64,000 bases of DNA from Afipia sp. P52-10 (lineage in GTDB: Bacteria > Pseudomonadota > Alphaproteobacteria > Rhizobiales > Xanthobacteraceae), in assembly GCF_000516555.1 (NCBI RefSeq), contig NZ_AZSJ01000004.1, positions 422,504-486,503 on the forward strand. Reading direction: 5' to 3'. The notes below the pieces were generated by a model. The model saw only the letters and a program-made list of their open reading frames with translations, ran no database searches and had not been told where the DNA came from. How positions within the stretch are numbered: position 1 is the first letter of the stretch; each line of letters starts with the position of its first letter. Made by a program: the position numbers and the translations under genes. This document shows positions 1 through 8,015 of this stretch, one piece after another.

Positions 1-846
1 CTCGATCGCATAGGAGCCGAACGACGCCACCACCGCGCCGCCGCCCGGCAGCACGCCGAGGAAGAAGCCGAGCACGGTGCCGCGGCCGATCGGGCCGAAG
101 CTGCGCTTCCAGTCTTCCTTGTTCGGCAGCAGGTTGCCGATATTGGCCGAGACGATGTCACGCTTCAGCGACTGCTCGGTGTTGAACAGCACTTCGGCGA
201 CGCCGAACAAGCCCATCACCAGCGGCACGATGCCGATGCCGTCGATCAGATGGATGCTGCCGAAGGTCAGCCGCGGCTGCGCGTTGATGCTGTCGAGGCC
301 GACGAGCCCCAGCACGACGCCGAGACAGGCCATCAGCAACGCCTTCGCCATCGACCCCTGGGTGAGGAAGGTCAGCATGACCAGGCCGAGCACCATCAGA
401 CTGAAGTATTCGGCCGGGCCGAACGCGATCGCCACTTCCGCAAGCCGCGGCGCAACCAGCATCAGCAGAATGATCGCGAAGGTCCCGGCGATGAACGAAC
501 CCAGCGCCGAGATGCCGAGCGCGGGACCGGCGCGTCCCTTCTTGGCCATCTCGTGGCCGTCGATACAGGTGACGACCGAGGCCGCCTCGCCCGGGATGTT
601 GACCAGGATCGAGGTGGTGGAGCCGCCATACATCGAACCGTAGTAGATGCCGGCCATCATGATGATGCCGGACTCCGGCGTGCCGGCGAGCGTAACCGGC
701 AGCAGCAGCGACATCGCCGAGACCGGGCCGATGCCCGGCAGCACGCCGACCAGCGTGCCGATGAAGACGCCGATGAAGCAGTAGAGCAGATTGACCGGCT
801 GAAGCGCGACGCCGAAGCCGTGTGCGACGAGTGCAATCGTATCCAT
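1..846 (-). CDS. tctA: Tripartite tricarboxylate transporter large permease TctA (3' part outside window)
   Basis: Large membrane subunit of a TTT-family secondary transporter for carboxylates; it forms the translocation channel in the inner membrane and takes substrate from a periplasmic TctC protein. Only the first 282 codons are in the window; the family is about 500 residues. The start ATG at 846 gives a protein beginning MDTIALVARGFG. Visible hallmarks are the glycine-rich block GVLPGIGPVSAMSLLLP (residues 34-50) and the second conserved block MYGGSTTSILVNIPGE (72-87), separated by hydrophobic segments. It lies 9 bp after tctB and is the third gene of a tctC-tctB-tctA operon read on the minus strand. 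The substrate cannot be told from sequence. Confidence 0.93.
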   Translation of the reverse strand, partial: MDTIALVAHGFGVALQPVNLLYCFIGVFIGTLVGVLPGIGPVSAMSLLLPVTLAGTPESGIIMMAGIYYGSMYGGSTTSILVNIPGEAASVVTCIDGHEMAKKGRAGPALGISALGSFIAGTFAIILLMLVAPRLAEVAIAFGPAEYFSLMVLGLVMLTFLTQGSMAKALLMACLGVVLGLVGLDSINAQPRLTFGSIHLIDGIGIVPLVMGLFGVAEVLFNTEQSLKRDIVSANIGNLLPNKEDWKRSFGPIGRGTVLGFFLGVLPGGGAVVASFGSYAIE

Positions 847-855
847 GGTTGCCCC

Positions 856-1317
856 TTAGCCGATCTTGAGGAGGCCCGAGGGCAATTGGATGAGCAGCAG
901 CTTGTCGAGCACGTACCAGCAGACCAGCGGCACCAGCGCCGCGATCGCGACCGCCTTGCCCCACGGCACCGGATCGATCACCCGCAACAGCACGATCAGC
1001 AGCAGCGTGGTCGAGATCAGGAAGCCGAGCGGCTCGAACAACACCGTAAACACGACCAGCGCCGCGATGACGATCAGCGGCTTGGTCCACAGCACGTTCT
1101 GCCACAGCGAGCGGAAGGTCGGGCCGCCCTCCTTGATCGCCGAGAGCAGGATGATGAGCGAGAACAGCACCATCAGCAGCCCGGCATAGAACATCACATA
1201 GCCGGAGCCGGGATCATGGATCGTGCCGAGCTGCAATGCATAGCCCGACCAGACGACGAAGGCACTCAATGCGAGGCCGAAGATGCCGGCCCACAGTTCG
1301 GTGTTGTCGATTTTCAC
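856..1317 (-). CDS. tctB: Tripartite tricarboxylate transporter small permease TctB
   Basis: Small, poorly conserved membrane subunit of the TTT transporter; it partners TctA in the inner membrane. The 153-residue product is almost entirely hydrophobic, with membrane segments at roughly 9-27, 42-60, 80-112 (possibly two) and 125-145, which is the usual TctB plan and length. It is placed between tctC (209 bp upstream) and tctA (9 bp downstream). Assignment rests on size, topology and position more than on fixed motifs, as is normal for TctB. Confidence 0.88.
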   Translation of the reverse strand: MKIDNTELWAGIFGLALSAFVVWSGYALQLGTIHDPGSGYVMFYAGLLMVLFSLIILLSAIKEGGPTFRSLWQNVLWTKPLIVIAALVVFTVLFEPLGFLISTTLLLIVLLRVIDPVPWGKAVAIAALVPLVCWYVLDKLLLIQLPSGLLKIG

Positions 1318-1525
1318 GTTTCTTACCCCTTAAGCGCCGGTCCCCGTGCGCCTACCCTATTCATTCTATCCTGTGGCCGAGCACCGCGATGCGTCCCATC
1401 CCGATCACTCCAGCCGGTTCGCGGGCGCCCGGCCAGCACGGCCGGATCGGGACGCCCGTCCCGTCCTTGTGGCGATCAAGCCCTAGACGCGTTGGCAGTT
1501 CGGCTCCAGTTCCGGCAGTCAGACC

Positions 1526-2518
1526 TCAATTTGCTTTCTTCCCAAGTCCCAGGCTTTCCACCACCTTGCGCTCGCTGGCGGTCACGTCCTTGACGAACTG
1601 CACGTAGTCAGCCGTGTTCTTGTAATTGACGACCATATCGTACTTGGCGAGCGTCGCCTTGATCGCCGGGTCGTCGATCGCCGCCTTGAAGGCGTCGTGC
1701 AACTTGGCGACCACCTTCGGATCCATTCCCTTCGGACCGGCGATGCCGAACGGGGAATCAAACACGAACGGATAGCCGAGCTCCTTCAGCGTCGGCACGT
1801 TCGGATAGTTCGGCGAACGCTCGGCGGTCCACAGCATCAGCAGGCGCAGCTTGCCGGAATCCACCAGTGGCTTCCATCCAGTCGAGTCCGCCTGCAACAT
1901 GGTGTGCCCACCGAGCACCGCGGCATTCGTCTCCGCGCCGCCCTTGAACGGAACCTGGGTGAGTTTGATGCCGGCCTGCGACGCGATCTGCTCCATGCCG
2001 ATGTGCAGCGAACCGCCGGCGCCGGGCGAGGCATAGGTCACCTTGCCCGGATTGGCCTTGGCATAGGTGATCACGTCCTGCCAGGTCTTGAACGGCCCTT
2101 CCGCACTCGTAGTGACACCGAAGGTGTAGCCGGTGAGGTGAACGATATAGGTGAAATCCTTGTCCGCATCCCAGGTGGTCTGCTGCATCAAGGGCAGACG
2201 AAAGACCGTGATCGGAATTTGCGAGATCGTGTAGCCATCCGGCTTAGCGGAGGCGGCCATGGTGGCCGGTCCGACCGTGCCGTTGCCGCCTGCTCTGTTC
2301 TCGATCACGATCGGCTGGCCGAGATGCTTGCCTGCCACTTCGGCGATCGCGCGCAGGGTGATGTCGGTGGAGCCGCCTGCTGGCCACGGAACGATCAGCG
2401 TGATCGGCTTGGTGGGGAAGTCCTGCGCCCTGACTTCGGCAACGGAGAACGCTGCGGCGGCAATCGCCAGGCCGAGGCCCGCTATCGATGCCCTCATCCT
2501 GCCGCGGATCATTGTCAT
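1526..2518 (-). CDS. tctC: TctC/Bug-family periplasmic solute-binding protein (operon copy)
   Basis: Periplasmic binding protein that delivers a small carboxylate to the TctAB permease. The 330-residue product has a Sec signal peptide (cleavage after about residue 31, ...VRAQ), then the family start FPTKPITLIVPWPAGG with the TD...R block and an IVENRAGG motif. It heads the tctCBA operon, so it is the likely dedicated partner of the permease below it. A promoter-like TTGACA/TTAGAT block lies about 180-210 bp upstream (2697-2726). The 209-bp gap to tctB shows only a short CGGGACG/CGTCCCG palindrome without a T-run. Family is certain; ligand unknown. Confidence 0.93.
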   Translation of the reverse strand: MTMIRGRMRASIAGLGLAIAAAAFSVAEVRAQDFPTKPITLIVPWPAGGSTDITLRAIAEVAGKHLGQPIVIENRAGGNGTVGPATMAASAKPDGYTISQIPITVFRLPLMQQTTWDADKDFTYIVHLTGYTFGVTTSAEGPFKTWQDVITYAKANPGKVTYASPGAGGSLHIGMEQIASQAGIKLTQVPFKGGAETNAAVLGGHTMLQADSTGWKPLVDSGKLRLLMLWTAERSPNYPNVPTLKELGYPFVFDSPFGIAGPKGMDPKVVAKLHDAFKAAIDDPAIKATLAKYDMVVNYKNTADYVQFVKDVTASERKVVESLGLGKKAN

Positions 2519-2696
2519 GTCATCTCCTCTCGCATTTCCCCTGTGCGAGTTCGCGACGTGTCGTCGGAACCGATTTGTTATGGTTGAGGTGGCTCACCGG
2601 CCATCAGTGCAGACGTCACTGCAAGCTTCCGTCCAGCAGGCCGAGTGCCCGAACCGTCTTTCAACCCGTTGAACGAGCCTGGCGGCGAGCGGTTTC

Positions 2697-2726
2697 ATCT
2701 AATCCGGCTCTGCGACGGACTGTCAA
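2697..2726 (-). promoter_or_regulatory. Promoter-like block upstream of operon tctC
   Basis: On the minus strand TTGACA (2726-2721) is followed after 18 bp by TTAGAT (2702-2697). The same two hexamers with the same 18-bp spacing and a similar spacer recur at 3998-4027, at the same distance from another tctC start. The -35 is a perfect sigma-70 match and the -10 is weak. Conservation between two paralogous upstream regions is the main argument that this is functional. Confidence 0.55.
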
Positions 2727-2745
2727 CCTGTTCCGCGATGCAAAA

Positions 2746-2771
2746 CGAGACGGCGACGAAACGCCGCCTCG
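2746..2771 (-). terminator. Hairpin downstream of the 2830-3816 tctC
   Basis: CGAGACGGCG and CGCCGCCTCG form a 10-bp stem with one mismatch around a 6-nt loop (ACGAAA), about 60 bp past the tctC stop. A short run reading GTTTTGC follows on the minus strand. It lies just upstream of the next gene's promoter-like block, which fits a rho-independent terminator separating two independent tctC units. Confidence 0.55.
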
Positions 2772-2829
2772 CTGTGGATCACGAGTGCGTTCCAATTATT
2801 GGACCGCGTGCATGTCTCCTCTGTGCGCG

Positions 2830-3816
2830 TCAATCTTTCTTGGCGAGGCCGAGTTTGGTCAGGTTCGCACGCTCGGAGACCATGTAGTCGGCGACGAACT
2901 TGGTATAGGTCGCCGCATCCATGTAGTTCGGCACCATCTCGTATTTGACGAAGGCCTCCTTCACCGCCGGCTCTTCCGACGCCTTCTTGAACGCATCCTG
3001 CAACCTGGCGACGATCTTCGGATCCATGCCTTTCGGACCGGCGAGTCCCCACGGCGATTCGAACACGAACGGAACGCCGAGTTCCTTCAGCGTCGGTACG
3101 TCAGGCACCTTCTGCACCCGCTCCGCCGACCAGACGTTGACGAACGTCAGCTTGCCTGCATCAGCGAGCTGTTTCGCATCGAGGCCGCTGACGCCGCACA
3201 TCGTGTGGTTGCCCGCCACCGCGATGTTGACCTCGTTGGTGCTCTTGAACGGCACCTCGGTAAATTTGACGCCGAGATTGGCGGCGATCAGCTCCATGCC
3301 GATGTTGTTGGAGGTGCCGTGGCCGGGCGAGGCGTAGGTCAGCTTGCCCGGATTCGCCTTCGCATAGTCGACGACGTCCTTCCAGCTCTTGAGTTTGCTC
3401 TCGGCGCTGCAATAGGTCGCGAACACATAGCCGGCGATGTTGGCGATGTAGGTGAAATCCTTCAGCGGATCATAGGTCGCGCCTTGCATGATCGGCAGGC
3501 GGAAGACGCCGATCGGAATTTGCGCGATGGTGTAGCCGTCGGGCTTGGCCGTCGCCGCCATGGTGGCGCCGCCGACCGTACCGCCGCCACCCGCCTTGTT
3601 CTCGATCACGATCGGCTGGCCGAGATGTTTCGACGCGGCCTCGGCCAGCGTCCGCAGCGTGATGTCGGTCTGCCCGCCCGCAGCCCACGGCACGATCAGC
3701 GTCACCGGACGCGTCGGATAGTCCTGGGCCCAGGCGGCAGGCGCGAGCGCCGCGAAGGCCGTGATTGCCAGCGCAAGGCTTGCCGCCACGCGCATCGGGC
3801 CGGAGATCGTCGTCAT
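2830..3816 (-). CDS. tctC: TctC/Bug-family periplasmic solute-binding protein (stand-alone copy)
   Basis: Periplasmic carboxylate-binding protein of the TTT family without adjacent permease genes; such orphan binders are known to share permeases or act as sensors. The ATG at 3816 was chosen because AGGGAAGAA lies just in front of it and it starts a clean signal peptide (MTTISGPMRVAAS... to about residue 31, ...AWA); the longer frame upstream lacks these. The mature protein begins DYPTRPVTLIVPWAAGG and has IVENKAGGGG. About 328 residues, normal for the family. Closely related to the next copy at 4108-5196: both share the stretch AGNHTMCG and a C-terminal LTKLGLAKKD, suggesting a recent duplication. 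It has its own promoter-like block (3998-4027) and terminator. Confidence 0.93.
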   Translation of the reverse strand: MTTISGPMRVAASLALAITAFAALAPAAWAQDYPTRPVTLIVPWAAGGQTDITLRTLAEAASKHLGQPIVIENKAGGGGTVGGATMAATAKPDGYTIAQIPIGVFRLPIMQGATYDPLKDFTYIANIAGYVFATYCSAESKLKSWKDVVDYAKANPGKLTYASPGHGTSNNIGMELIAANLGVKFTEVPFKSTNEVNIAVAGNHTMCGVSGLDAKQLADAGKLTFVNVWSAERVQKVPDVPTLKELGVPFVFESPWGLAGPKGMDPKIVARLQDAFKKASEEPAVKEAFVKYEMVPNYMDAATYTKFVADYMVSERANLTKLGLAKKD

Positions 3817-3997
3817 TTCTTCCCTCGTTTTGTTCTCTTGCGGCCGCAAGGCGAAGGCCCCCGACCGGTTCTTGATGTGCCGTTCAGGCAGGCGGACGTC
3901 GTGTCGCCCCACACATTTGCAGCGCGCGAGACGGACCTCATGCCGCGGAAACGTTTCCAACAGTGCTCTTGAAACATGCGGAAGCGCAGCCGCATGC

Positions 3998-4027
3998 ATC
4001 TAATCCGCCCTGCGGTCGCACTGTCAA
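3998..4027 (-). promoter_or_regulatory. Promoter-like block upstream of second tctC
   Basis: TTGACA (4027-4022) and TTAGAT (4003-3998) on the minus strand, 18-bp spacer, about 180 bp before the tctC start at 3816. It matches the block at 2697-2726 in both hexamers, spacing and much of the spacer. The shared arrangement implies common regulation or duplication of gene plus promoter. Confidence 0.55.
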
Positions 4028-4059
4028 TCGCTGCTGGCTATCCAGAACCGCCGCGACGG

Positions 4060-4087
4060 AGCGAGACCGCATGCCCGCGGTCTCGCT
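4060..4087 (-). terminator. Strong hairpin downstream of the histidine-leader tctC
   Basis: AGCGAGACCGC / GCGGTCTCGCT is a perfect 11-bp inverted repeat with a 6-nt loop (ATGCCC), about 20 bp after the stop of the tctC at 4108-5196. There is no long T-run, but position and strength fit a transcription terminator. Confidence 0.6.
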
Positions 4088-4107
4088 ACAACGCCCCCGC
4101 CTCGAGC

Positions 4108-5196
4108 CTAGTCCTTCTTGGCGAGGCCGAGCTTGGTGAGGCTTTCGCGCTCGGATTTCATGTAATCGGCAACGAACGCGGTGTAGGTGGCCGCATCCAT
4201 GTAGTTGGCGATCATGTCGTACTTGTCGAGCGCATCCTGAACGAGTTTATCGTCCAGCGCCTTGCGGAACGCGTCCTGCAACTTGAGGACGACTTTCGGG
4301 TCCATGCCCTTCGGTCCCGCGAAGCCCCATGGCGAGTCGAACACGAACGGATAACCCAGCTCCTTCAATGTCGGCACGCCAGGCAGCTTCGCATTCGGCT
4401 TCGCCGTCCAGACGTTGACGAACTTCACCTTGCCTGCATCCGCGAGCGGCTTGGCATCGAGCCCGGTTGCACCACACATCGTATGGTTGCCGGCGACCGC
4501 GACATTCACCTCGTTGGTGCTCTTGAACGGTACCTCGGTAAACTTGACGCCGGAGTGTGCCGCCATCAGGTCCATGCCGATGTTCGGCGAGGTGCCATGA
4601 CCGGGCGAGGCATAGGTGAGCTTGCCGGGATTGGCCTTCGCGAACGCGATCACGTCGTTCCAGCTGTTCAGCTTGCTTTCGGTGGAACAGTAGGTCGCGA
4701 ATACGTAACCCGCGTAGTTGCCGATGTAGGTGAAGTCCTTCACCGGATCGTAGGTCGCTCCCTGCATGATCGGCAGGCGGAAGATGCTGATCGGGATCTG
4801 GGCGATGGTGTAACCGTCCGGCTTGGCGGAGGCTGCCATGGTCGCGCCGCCCACCGTGCCGCCGCCGCCCGCCTTGTTCTCAATCACGATCGGCTGGCCG
4901 AGATGCTTCGAAGCCGCCTCCGCCATCGTGCGAATGGTGATGTCGGTGGCGCCGCCCGCAGCCCACGGCACGATCAGCGTCACCGGACGTGTCGGAAAGC
5001 TCTGCGCGGATGCTGATGTCGTCGCGACGCCGAACGCTGCCAGCGCGAGGGCGAAGGCAACCGGGATCCGCCGATGCCCGCAGTCGTGCCTCTTGGACTC
5101 CGGCTCGCGTCCATACCGCGCATGTCCATCCTTCTCATGCACATGTTTCTCGCGCACATGCTTCTCATGCATGTGCGTTTCATGCCCATGACTCAT
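4108..5196 (-). CDS. tctC: TctC/Bug-family solute-binding protein with histidine-rich repeat leader
   Basis: Orphan TTT binding protein. The ATG at 5196, preceded by GAGGGAGAAC, gives 362 residues against about 325 for its paralogues. The extra part is at the N-terminus: about 40 residues rich in His, Glu, Lys and Arg, built on 5-residue repeats (HEKHV, REKHV, HEKDG, HARYG), before the hydrophobic signal core (VAFALALAAFG) and an A-S-A cleavage site near residue 64. No ATG, GTG or TTG lies in frame between the repeats and the signal core, so the leader cannot be avoided by moving the start inward. The mature part is a normal TctC (FPTRPVTLIVPWAAGG; IVENKAGGGG). If cleaved normally, the histidine leader stays on the cytoplasmic side; it could bind metal, but that is speculation. 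Confidence 0.88.
   Translation of the reverse strand: MSHGHETHMHEKHVREKHVHEKDGHARYGREPESKRHDCGHRRIPVAFALALAAFGVATTSASAQSFPTRPVTLIVPWAAGGATDITIRTMAEAASKHLGQPIVIENKAGGGGTVGGATMAASAKPDGYTIAQIPISIFRLPIMQGATYDPVKDFTYIGNYAGYVFATYCSTESKLNSWNDVIAFAKANPGKLTYASPGHGTSPNIGMDLMAAHSGVKFTEVPFKSTNEVNVAVAGNHTMCGATGLDAKPLADAGKVKFVNVWTAKPNAKLPGVPTLKELGYPFVFDSPWGFAGPKGMDPKVVLKLQDAFRKALDDKLVQDALDKYDMIANYMDAATYTAFVADYMKSERESLTKLGLAKKD
5110..5169 (-). repeat. 15-bp tandem repeat, four units, inside a tctC leader
   Basis: Four 15-nt units in frame, beginning CATGAGAAGCATGTG, then CGCGAGAAACATGTG, CATGAGAAGGATGGA and CATGCGCGGTATGGA. They encode HEKHV, REKHV, HEKDG and HARYG. The first two are nearly identical and later units diverge, as in an old slippage expansion. 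No other tctC in the window has it. Confidence 0.8.
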
Positions 5197-5276
5197 GAGC
5201 GTTCTCCCTCTCCTCCTGTGCGAACCGTCCGGCGTCTCGTTGGGTGGAGCCGGTTCGATCCCGATCAAACGCCTCT

Positions 5277-5314
5277 GCGGCGCGGCGGCGATGCACGATA
5301 CGACGCCGCGCCGC
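5277..5314 (-). terminator. GC-rich hairpin downstream of tctC 5317-6288
   Basis: GCGGCGCGGCG (5277-5287) and CGCCGCGCCGC (5304-5314) are perfect 11-bp complements with a 16-nt loop, starting 2 bp after the stop codon at 5317. It is a likely terminator or mRNA 3'-end stabiliser separating this gene from the tctC at 4108-5196. Confidence 0.55.
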
Positions 5315-5316
5315 CC

Positions 5317-6288
5317 TCAGTCCTTCCGCTCCATGCCGATACGCTTTAGCAGCGCCGTCTCGAGCTTGATCTGCTCGGCCACCGCGGCGTTATAATCCGC
5401 CGTGTTCTTGTAGTTCGGCACCATGTCGAAGCGCGCCAGCGTCTCGACCACTTGCGGTTCTTCGAGCGCCTTCTTGAAGGCATCGTGGATCTTCTGCACC
5501 ACCTTCGGGTCCATGCCCTTCGGCCCGGCAAGCCCCCAAGGGCTGTCGATCACGTACGGATAGCCGAGGTCCTGCAGCGTCGGAATGTCGGGCAGGAACG
5601 ACACGCGCTTGGCGGTCCAGACATTGAGGAAGCGCGCCTTGCCGGCATCGACCAGCGGCTTGACGCTGGTGCCGCTCGCACCGACCATGACGTGACCGCC
5701 GGCGATCGCCGCATTCACCTCGGCTGCGCCCTTGAACGGAACGTGGGTGAACTTCACGCCGGACTTCTCCGCCAGCATCTCCATGCCGAGATGCAGCGAC
5801 GAGCCGGAACCTGTCGAGCCATAGGTGACCTTGCCGGGATTCGCCTTGGCATAGGCGATCACGTCTTCCCATTTTTTGAACGGTGTGTCGGCGCCGGTGA
5901 AGGCTGCGAACACGTAGCCGGTGAGATGGATGATGTAGGTGAAGTCGTCCGCCCTCCAGGTCGTCTTCTGCATCAGCGGCAGGCGATAGACCGTGATCGG
6001 CATCTGCGCGAGGGTGTAACCGTCGGGCTTGGCGGTCGCAGCCATCGCCGCCGGCCCCACCGTGCCCGCACCGCCGGCCTTGTTTTCGATCACGATCGGC
6101 TGGCCGAGATGCTTCGCGGCAGCCTCCGCCATCGCCCGCATGGTCACGTCGGTCGGCCCGCCCGCGGGCCAGGGCACGATCAATGTGATCGGTTTGCTCG
6201 GATAGTCATCGGCGGACGCAGGCACAGCTCCTGCGATCAATCCTGCGGCGGCGAGCGCAGCCGTCAGCAAACGGAATCCTCCCGTCAT
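5317..6288 (-). CDS. tctC: TctC/Bug-family periplasmic solute-binding protein (stand-alone copy)
   Basis: Orphan TTT-family carboxylate binder. The ATG at 6288 (MTGGFRLLTAALAAAG...) begins a standard signal peptide ending ...ASA near residue 25, with GAGGG upstream; the frame remains open further up but without signal-like sequence. Mature start DDYPSKPITLIVPWPAGG, then IVENKAGGAG. The product of 323 residues is standard. In the binding-region residues it resembles the operon copy and the copy at 10820 (HLTGY, ...SSLHLGME/GTSLHIGME) more than the 2830/4108 pair (NIAGY/NYAGY), so the window holds two subtypes. A GC-rich hairpin follows. Divergent from the Rrf2 gene across a 363-bp gap. Confidence 0.93.
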   Translation of the reverse strand: MTGGFRLLTAALAAAGLIAGAVPASADDYPSKPITLIVPWPAGGPTDVTMRAMAEAAAKHLGQPIVIENKAGGAGTVGPAAMAATAKPDGYTLAQMPITVYRLPLMQKTTWRADDFTYIIHLTGYVFAAFTGADTPFKKWEDVIAYAKANPGKVTYGSTGSGSSLHLGMEMLAEKSGVKFTHVPFKGAAEVNAAIAGGHVMVGASGTSVKPLVDAGKARFLNVWTAKRVSFLPDIPTLQDLGYPYVIDSPWGLAGPKGMDPKVVQKIHDAFKKALEEPQVVETLARFDMVPNYKNTADYNAAVAEQIKLETALLKRIGMERKD

Positions 6289-6521
6289 GATATGTCGTTC
6301 CCTCCCTCGTCGGCGGCGCCTGGTTGTTGTTGTCGTGGCCCGCCTCTCTCGCGCGCCGGCATCAAACCAGACTTCGGCCCCGGGCGAGAAGCAGAATCTG
6401 CTGCGCACACGGCGCCGGATCACGACAAAGAGTCTTGCCGAACCCGTTCCGAATTCGCGCGCTGCGTGTACGAATTCGGCGCACGCTGCGCCGCGCCATG
6501 ACATGATCAGCAAAACTGTTT

Positions 6522-6551
6522 GCACTGCACAGTGCGACATTTTGACAGTGC
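6522..6551. promoter_or_regulatory. Palindrome and repeated ACAGTGC between tctC and the Rrf2 gene
   Basis: GCACTGCACAGTGC (6522-6535) is a perfect 14-bp palindrome. Its half-site ACAGTGC recurs at 6545-6551, directly overlapping a TTGACA at 6542-6547. It lies in the 363-bp divergent region about 100 bp before the Rrf2 start. This is a plausible operator for the adjacent regulator; no other clear feature is seen in the gap. Confidence 0.4.
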
Positions 6552-6651
6552 ACGTTGCAGGCAATCAGGCGTGCGTGCCGTTGCGCAGCACCGCGCTGAG
6601 GCACTCCCGCGCGGCTTGACAGCTCGCCCATCATGCATCATATGAAGTTAC

Positions 6652-7110
6652 ATGAGACGAGACAGCAGACTTTCCGCCACGCTGCACGCGTTGCTGCACA
6701 TGGCCGAGCGCGGCCAGCCGATGACCTCGGCCGAACTCGCACACTGCATGATGACCAATGCCGTCGTCGTCCGGCGTACCATGAGCGGCCTGCGCGAGGC
6801 CGGTCTCGTTCGGTCCGAGAAGGGGCATGGCGGCGGCTGGGAGATCGCCTGCGATCTCAGCAAGGTCACGCTGAAGGACATTTACGACGCACTCGGCGCC
6901 CCCACCCTGCTCGCCATCGGCGTGCACATCGAGCATCCGGAGTGCCTGGTCGAGCAGGCCGTCAACCGGTCGCTCAATGGCGCGTTCCGCGATGCCGAAC
7001 AACTGCTGATTGCGAGGCTGGGCGATGTGACGCTCGCCAAGCTCGCCGACGAATTCCGCAGCGGCCTCGCCAAACACCGCAAGCAAAATCGAAAGAACGC
7101 CTCATGTTAG
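6652..7110 (+). CDS. Rrf2-family transcriptional regulator
   Basis: Small winged-helix repressor of the Rrf2 family (152 residues). The N-terminal 60 residues show the Rrf2 helix-turn-helix: LHMAERGQPMTSAELAH, then the recognition-helix region VVVRRTMSGLREAGLV and the wing KGHGGGWEIA. Its cysteines are scattered and do not form the CX5CX5C cluster of IscR, so an iron-sulfur cofactor is not indicated. Its stop overlaps the start of the next gene by 7 bp (ATGTTAG), so the two are co-transcribed and translationally coupled. It therefore probably controls the flavoprotein and perhaps itself through the palindrome at 6522-6551. Confidence 0.9.
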   Translation: MRRDSRLSATLHALLHMAERGQPMTSAELAHCMMTNAVVVRRTMSGLREAGLVRSEKGHGGGWEIACDLSKVTLKDIYDALGAPTLLAIGVHIEHPECLVEQAVNRSLNGAFRDAEQLLIARLGDVTLAKLADEFRSGLAKHRKQNRKNASC

Positions 7111-7988
7111 ACGCCATCATCGTCGGCGGCAGCTATGCCGGCCTCTCCGCGGCCTTGCAGCTTGCCCGCGCCCGCCGCGAGATCCTGGTGATCGACGGCG
7201 GCCGCCGCCGCAACCGCTTCGCCGAGGCATCGCACGGCTTCCTCGGTCAGGACGGCCGCGCACCCGGCGCGATCGCCGACGACGCGCGCGCGCAGCTGGC
7301 GGCCTATCCGACCGTCCGCTGGATCGACGCGCAGGCTGAACGATCGCAGGCGATCGCCCAAGGCTTCGCCATCGAGACCCCCGGCGCGACCCACGACGCA
7401 CGCCGGCTGATCCTCGCCACCGGCGTCGTCGATGCGCTGCCCGCGATCCCCGGCCTCGCCGAGCGCTGGGGCAGAAGCGTCTTCCACTGCCCGTACTGCC
7501 ACGGCTACGAGCTCAACAAGGGCCGCATCGGCGTGCTCGGCATCTCGCCGATGTCGATGCATCACGCGCTGATGCTGCCCGACTGGGGCGAGACCACGTT
7601 CTTCGTCAACGATGCGTTCGCGCTCGACGAGACGCAGATCGCGCAACTGCGCAAGCGCGGTGTCCGCATCGAACACGAGCCGGTCGCGGCGATCTCAGGC
7701 GACGCCGACGTGCGGCTGCGGGACGGGCGCACCATCACCCTCGACGGCCTGTTCACGATGACGCAGACACAGCCGGCGAGCCCGCTCGCCGAACGGCTCG
7801 GCTGCGCGCTCGAAGACGGACCGGCCGGTCCCTACATCCGCACCGACATGACCAAGGAAACGTCGGTTCCCGGCGTGTTCGCCTGCGGCGACCTCGCGCG
7901 CGCGGCAGGCTCGGTGGCCCTCGCCGTCGGCGACGGCGCCCAGGCCGGGGTGTCGGCGCACCGCTCGCTGATCTTCGAGGGACTGTAG
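7104..7988 (+). CDS. Thioredoxin-reductase-like NAD(P)/FAD oxidoreductase
   Basis: Two-domain flavoprotein of the thioredoxin reductase superfamily, cytoplasmic, 294 residues. The FAD-binding motif is at the N-terminus (IIVGGSYAGLSAALQLARA), a redox-type CPYC lies at residues 129-132 within FHCPYCHGYE, and the C-terminal FAD motif is GVFACGDLARAAGS. The CxxC suggests dithiol chemistry rather than a ferredoxin reductase, where it is lost. The NADPH-binding part looks short and its glycine motif is poor (GVLGISPMS instead of GxGxxA), a feature of GliT-like relatives. The ATG at 7104 is inside the end of the Rrf2 gene. Electron acceptor is unknown; no thioredoxin gene is adjacent. Confidence 0.87.
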   Translation: MLDAIIVGGSYAGLSAALQLARARREILVIDGGRRRNRFAEASHGFLGQDGRAPGAIADDARAQLAAYPTVRWIDAQAERSQAIAQGFAIETPGATHDARRLILATGVVDALPAIPGLAERWGRSVFHCPYCHGYELNKGRIGVLGISPMSMHHALMLPDWGETTFFVNDAFALDETQIAQLRKRGVRIEHEPVAAISGDADVRLRDGRTITLDGLFTMTQTQPASPLAERLGCALEDGPAGPYIRTDMTKETSVPGVFACGDLARAAGSVALAVGDGAQAGVSAHRSLIFEGL

Positions 7989-8015
7989 CGGCGACGGCGC
8001 GAGGACGTCAGAACG

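Noticed and set aside
158..1105. Minus-strand open frame of 315 codons over tctA
   Set aside because: Wrong frame; the TctA reading frame from 846 shows the family motifs.
1447..1462. CGGGACG-CC-CGTCCCG palindrome between tctC and tctB
   Set aside because: Two-base loop and no T-run make it a poor terminator; the operon probably reads through.
250..1593. 447-codon plus-strand open frame
   Set aside because: Antisense to tctA/tctB; composition (Asp/Arg/Gln-rich) is typical of a high-GC shadow frame.
2488..3972. 494-codon plus-strand open frame
   Set aside because: Antisense to tctC with no recognisable domain; same pattern over each tctC gene.
7989..8015. Possible terminator between converging flavoprotein and P450 genes
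   Set aside because: Only a 5-bp stem (GACGT/ACGTC) is present.
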